55,325 bases of DNA, from the NCBI GenBank assembly GCA_002359185.1, contig DEML01000077.1, forward strand, positions 1 through 55,325, written 5' to 3'. Position numbers and translations under genes: made by a program. Position 1 is the first letter of the stretch. Each line of letters starts with the position of its first letter. Below the pieces are notes generated by a model, which was not told where the DNA came from, made no database searches, and saw only the letters and a list, made by a program, of their open reading frames with translations. The stretch comes from Planctomycetaceae bacterium UBA2671 (lineage in GTDB: Bacteria > Planctomycetota > Planctomycetia > Planctomycetales > Planctomycetaceae). This document shows, piece after piece, positions 54,353 through 55,325 of this stretch.

Positions 54353-55240
54353 ATGACCAAGACGCTCCTCTGTATGCTCACCTGTTTGCTTTCAATGGCA
54401 CTGCCAGTCTCCGCGGAAGAGTTGGTTATCCCAACAGTTGTAGAGTTATGGCCGGACGGCGCTCCCGATGCGAAGGGGACCGAAGCGGTCGATCGACCAA
54501 CGCTTGCGGTTTATCAACCTTCCATCAGATATGAACAGAAGACTGCGGTCGTGGTTTGCCCGGGTGGCGGTTACGGCGGGCATGCGATGGGGCATGAAGG
54601 TCAGGAAATCGCAGGCTGGTTGAACTCATCCCGTGTGACGGCTTTCGTCTTGAAGTATCGCCTGGCTCCGCACTATCAGCACCCGACCCCAATGCACGAT
54701 GTCCAGCGGGCAATCCGTCATGTGCGGGCTCATGCGAAAGAGTATGGAATCAACCCTGAACATGTCGGTGTTCTCGGCTTCTCAGCAGGCGGGCATCTCG
54801 CCTCAACAGCTGCGACTCATTTTGATGCTGGAAATGCAGAAGCCGAGGATGAAGTCGATCGACAAAGTTGCCGTCCCGATTTCGCCGTCCTCTGTTACGG
54901 CGTCATTTCGATGAAACCAGAATACACTCACGGAGGCTCGCGTAAAAACCTGCTGGGAACCGATCCCTCTGAAGAACTCGAAACCCTGATGTCCAACGAT
55001 TTGCAGGTGACCCCCGAAACTCCGCCAACATTTCTGTTTCACACTTATGAGGACACTGCTGTTAAGCCGATTAACAGTGTTTTGTTCTATCAAGCCATGC
55101 TTGAACACAAAGTTCCGGGCGAACTCCACATCTTTCAATCCGGTCGCCACGGTGTCGGGCTCGGAAAATCAATCCCCGGAACACGGGAGTGGTCTACTCT
55201 GGTTGATAACTGGATGCGAGTGAACGGTTGGATTGAGTGA
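54353..55240 (+). CDS. Secreted alpha/beta hydrolase (BD-FAE/acetyl esterase-like)
   Basis: The 295-residue protein has a signal peptide (about 1-21, ending VSA). The oxyanion loop is VVCPGGGYGGHAMGHEG at 68-84. The nucleophile is Ser144 in VLGFSAGGHLAS, and the final His is in SGRHGVGLG. This layout is that of BD-FAE/AXE-type esterases, which remove acetyl or feruloyl groups from plant or algal polysaccharides. The middle segment FLFHTYEDTAVKPINSV supplies the acid residue. It lies 29 bases after ald, perhaps in one transcript, although the functions differ. AGTTAAGGATC precedes the ATG. A terminator follows. Confidence 0.9.
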   Translation: MTKTLLCMLTCLLSMALPVSAEELVIPTVVELWPDGAPDAKGTEAVDRPTLAVYQPSIRYEQKTAVVVCPGGGYGGHAMGHEGQEIAGWLNSSRVTAFVLKYRLAPHYQHPTPMHDVQRAIRHVRAHAKEYGINPEHVGVLGFSAGGHLASTAATHFDAGNAEAEDEVDRQSCRPDFAVLCYGVISMKPEYTHGGSRKNLLGTDPSEELETLMSNDLQVTPETPPTFLFHTYEDTAVKPINSVLFYQAMLEHKVPGELHIFQSGRHGVGLGKSIPGTREWSTLVDNWMRVNGWIE

Positions 55241-55266
55241 GTGAGTCCACCTTGAACGAATTTCAC

Positions 55267-55305
55267 AAAAAAACGGGCGAGTCCTTTTCAGACTCGCCCG
55301 TTTTT
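55267..55305 (+). terminator. Rho-independent terminator after the hydrolase gene
   Basis: AAAACGGGCGAGTC and GACTCGCCCGTTTT form a stem of more than 12 bases with a short loop, ending in TTTTT. Confidence 0.92.
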
Positions 55306-55325
55306 GTAGGGTCCGCTGTGCGGAC
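55306..55325. repeat. GTAGGGTCCGCTGTGCGGAC, one arm at the window edge
   Basis: These 20 bases are identical to the left arm of the repeat at 51114. The second arm, if present, lies beyond the window. Confidence 0.75.

Overview
This window looks like a chromosomal segment of a planctomycete, most likely a member of the Planctomycetaceae of moderate GC content such as a Rubinisphaera- or Gimesia-like organism. The genus is my inference. The support comes from family content: two DUF1559 proteins with prepilin-type N-termini, transthyretin-like lipoproteins and a secreted sulfatase in one operon; a cysteine-rich YTV-type cell-wall protein; an RNase E/G gene directly upstream of rplU; a type III glutamine synthetase; a free-standing coaC; and several short conserved proteins that I know only from planctomycetes.

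Layout. 1-2250: two minus-strand genes (a DUF3800-like protein and a VOC protein) separated by three copies of an intergenic repeat. 2450-7889: a DUF1254 lipoprotein, three small unknown genes and glnN. 8238-16766: a mostly plus-strand housekeeping block with secG, yicC, an overlapping gmk-rpoZ-coaC operon, a conserved planctomycete protein, murJ, a secreted thioredoxin and miaA. 16804-18937: rng and rplU on the minus strand. 18938-20192: about 1.25 kb without a convincing gene but with two large inverted repeats. 20193-23532: a small unknown gene, surE, a membrane protein with an acidic tail and moxR. 23581-28116: a minus-strand operon with two DUF1559/lipoprotein pairs and a sulfatase. 28254-30116: a direct repeat of about 313 bp bracketing an AT-rich gene for a secreted protein, plus a diverged copy of the Lhr helicase 3' end. 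30149-34705: a full-length Lhr-type helicase. 35275-39248: a VWA/secretin-like secreted protein and a TPR/beta-domain protein without a clear start. 39385-41849: DUF486, CoiA-like nuclease and SUFU-domain genes. 42193-48510: envelope genes (YTV protein, lipoprotein, two-BON protein) plus a sugar isomerase family protein and a charge-segregated protein. 48725-55240: a metabolic block with serA, purE, purK, a HAD phosphatase, alanine dehydrogenase and a secreted alpha/beta hydrolase.

How the genes work together. gmk-rpoZ-coaC share reading-frame overlaps and are almost certainly co-transcribed. purE and purK catalyse consecutive steps of purine synthesis but are separated by repeat-containing DNA. 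The DUF1559 operon looks like a surface or secretion module combining pseudopilin-like proteins, lipoproteins and a sulfatase for sulfated polysaccharides. glnN, serA and ald form an amino-acid and nitrogen theme but lie apart.

Intergenic DNA is rich in short dispersed inverted repeats of several unrelated families. The most unusual locus is 28254-30180: a duplicated leader region, a helicase-tail fragment and an AT-rich secreted protein in between. No tRNA, rRNA, CRISPR array, transposase or integrase was recognised.
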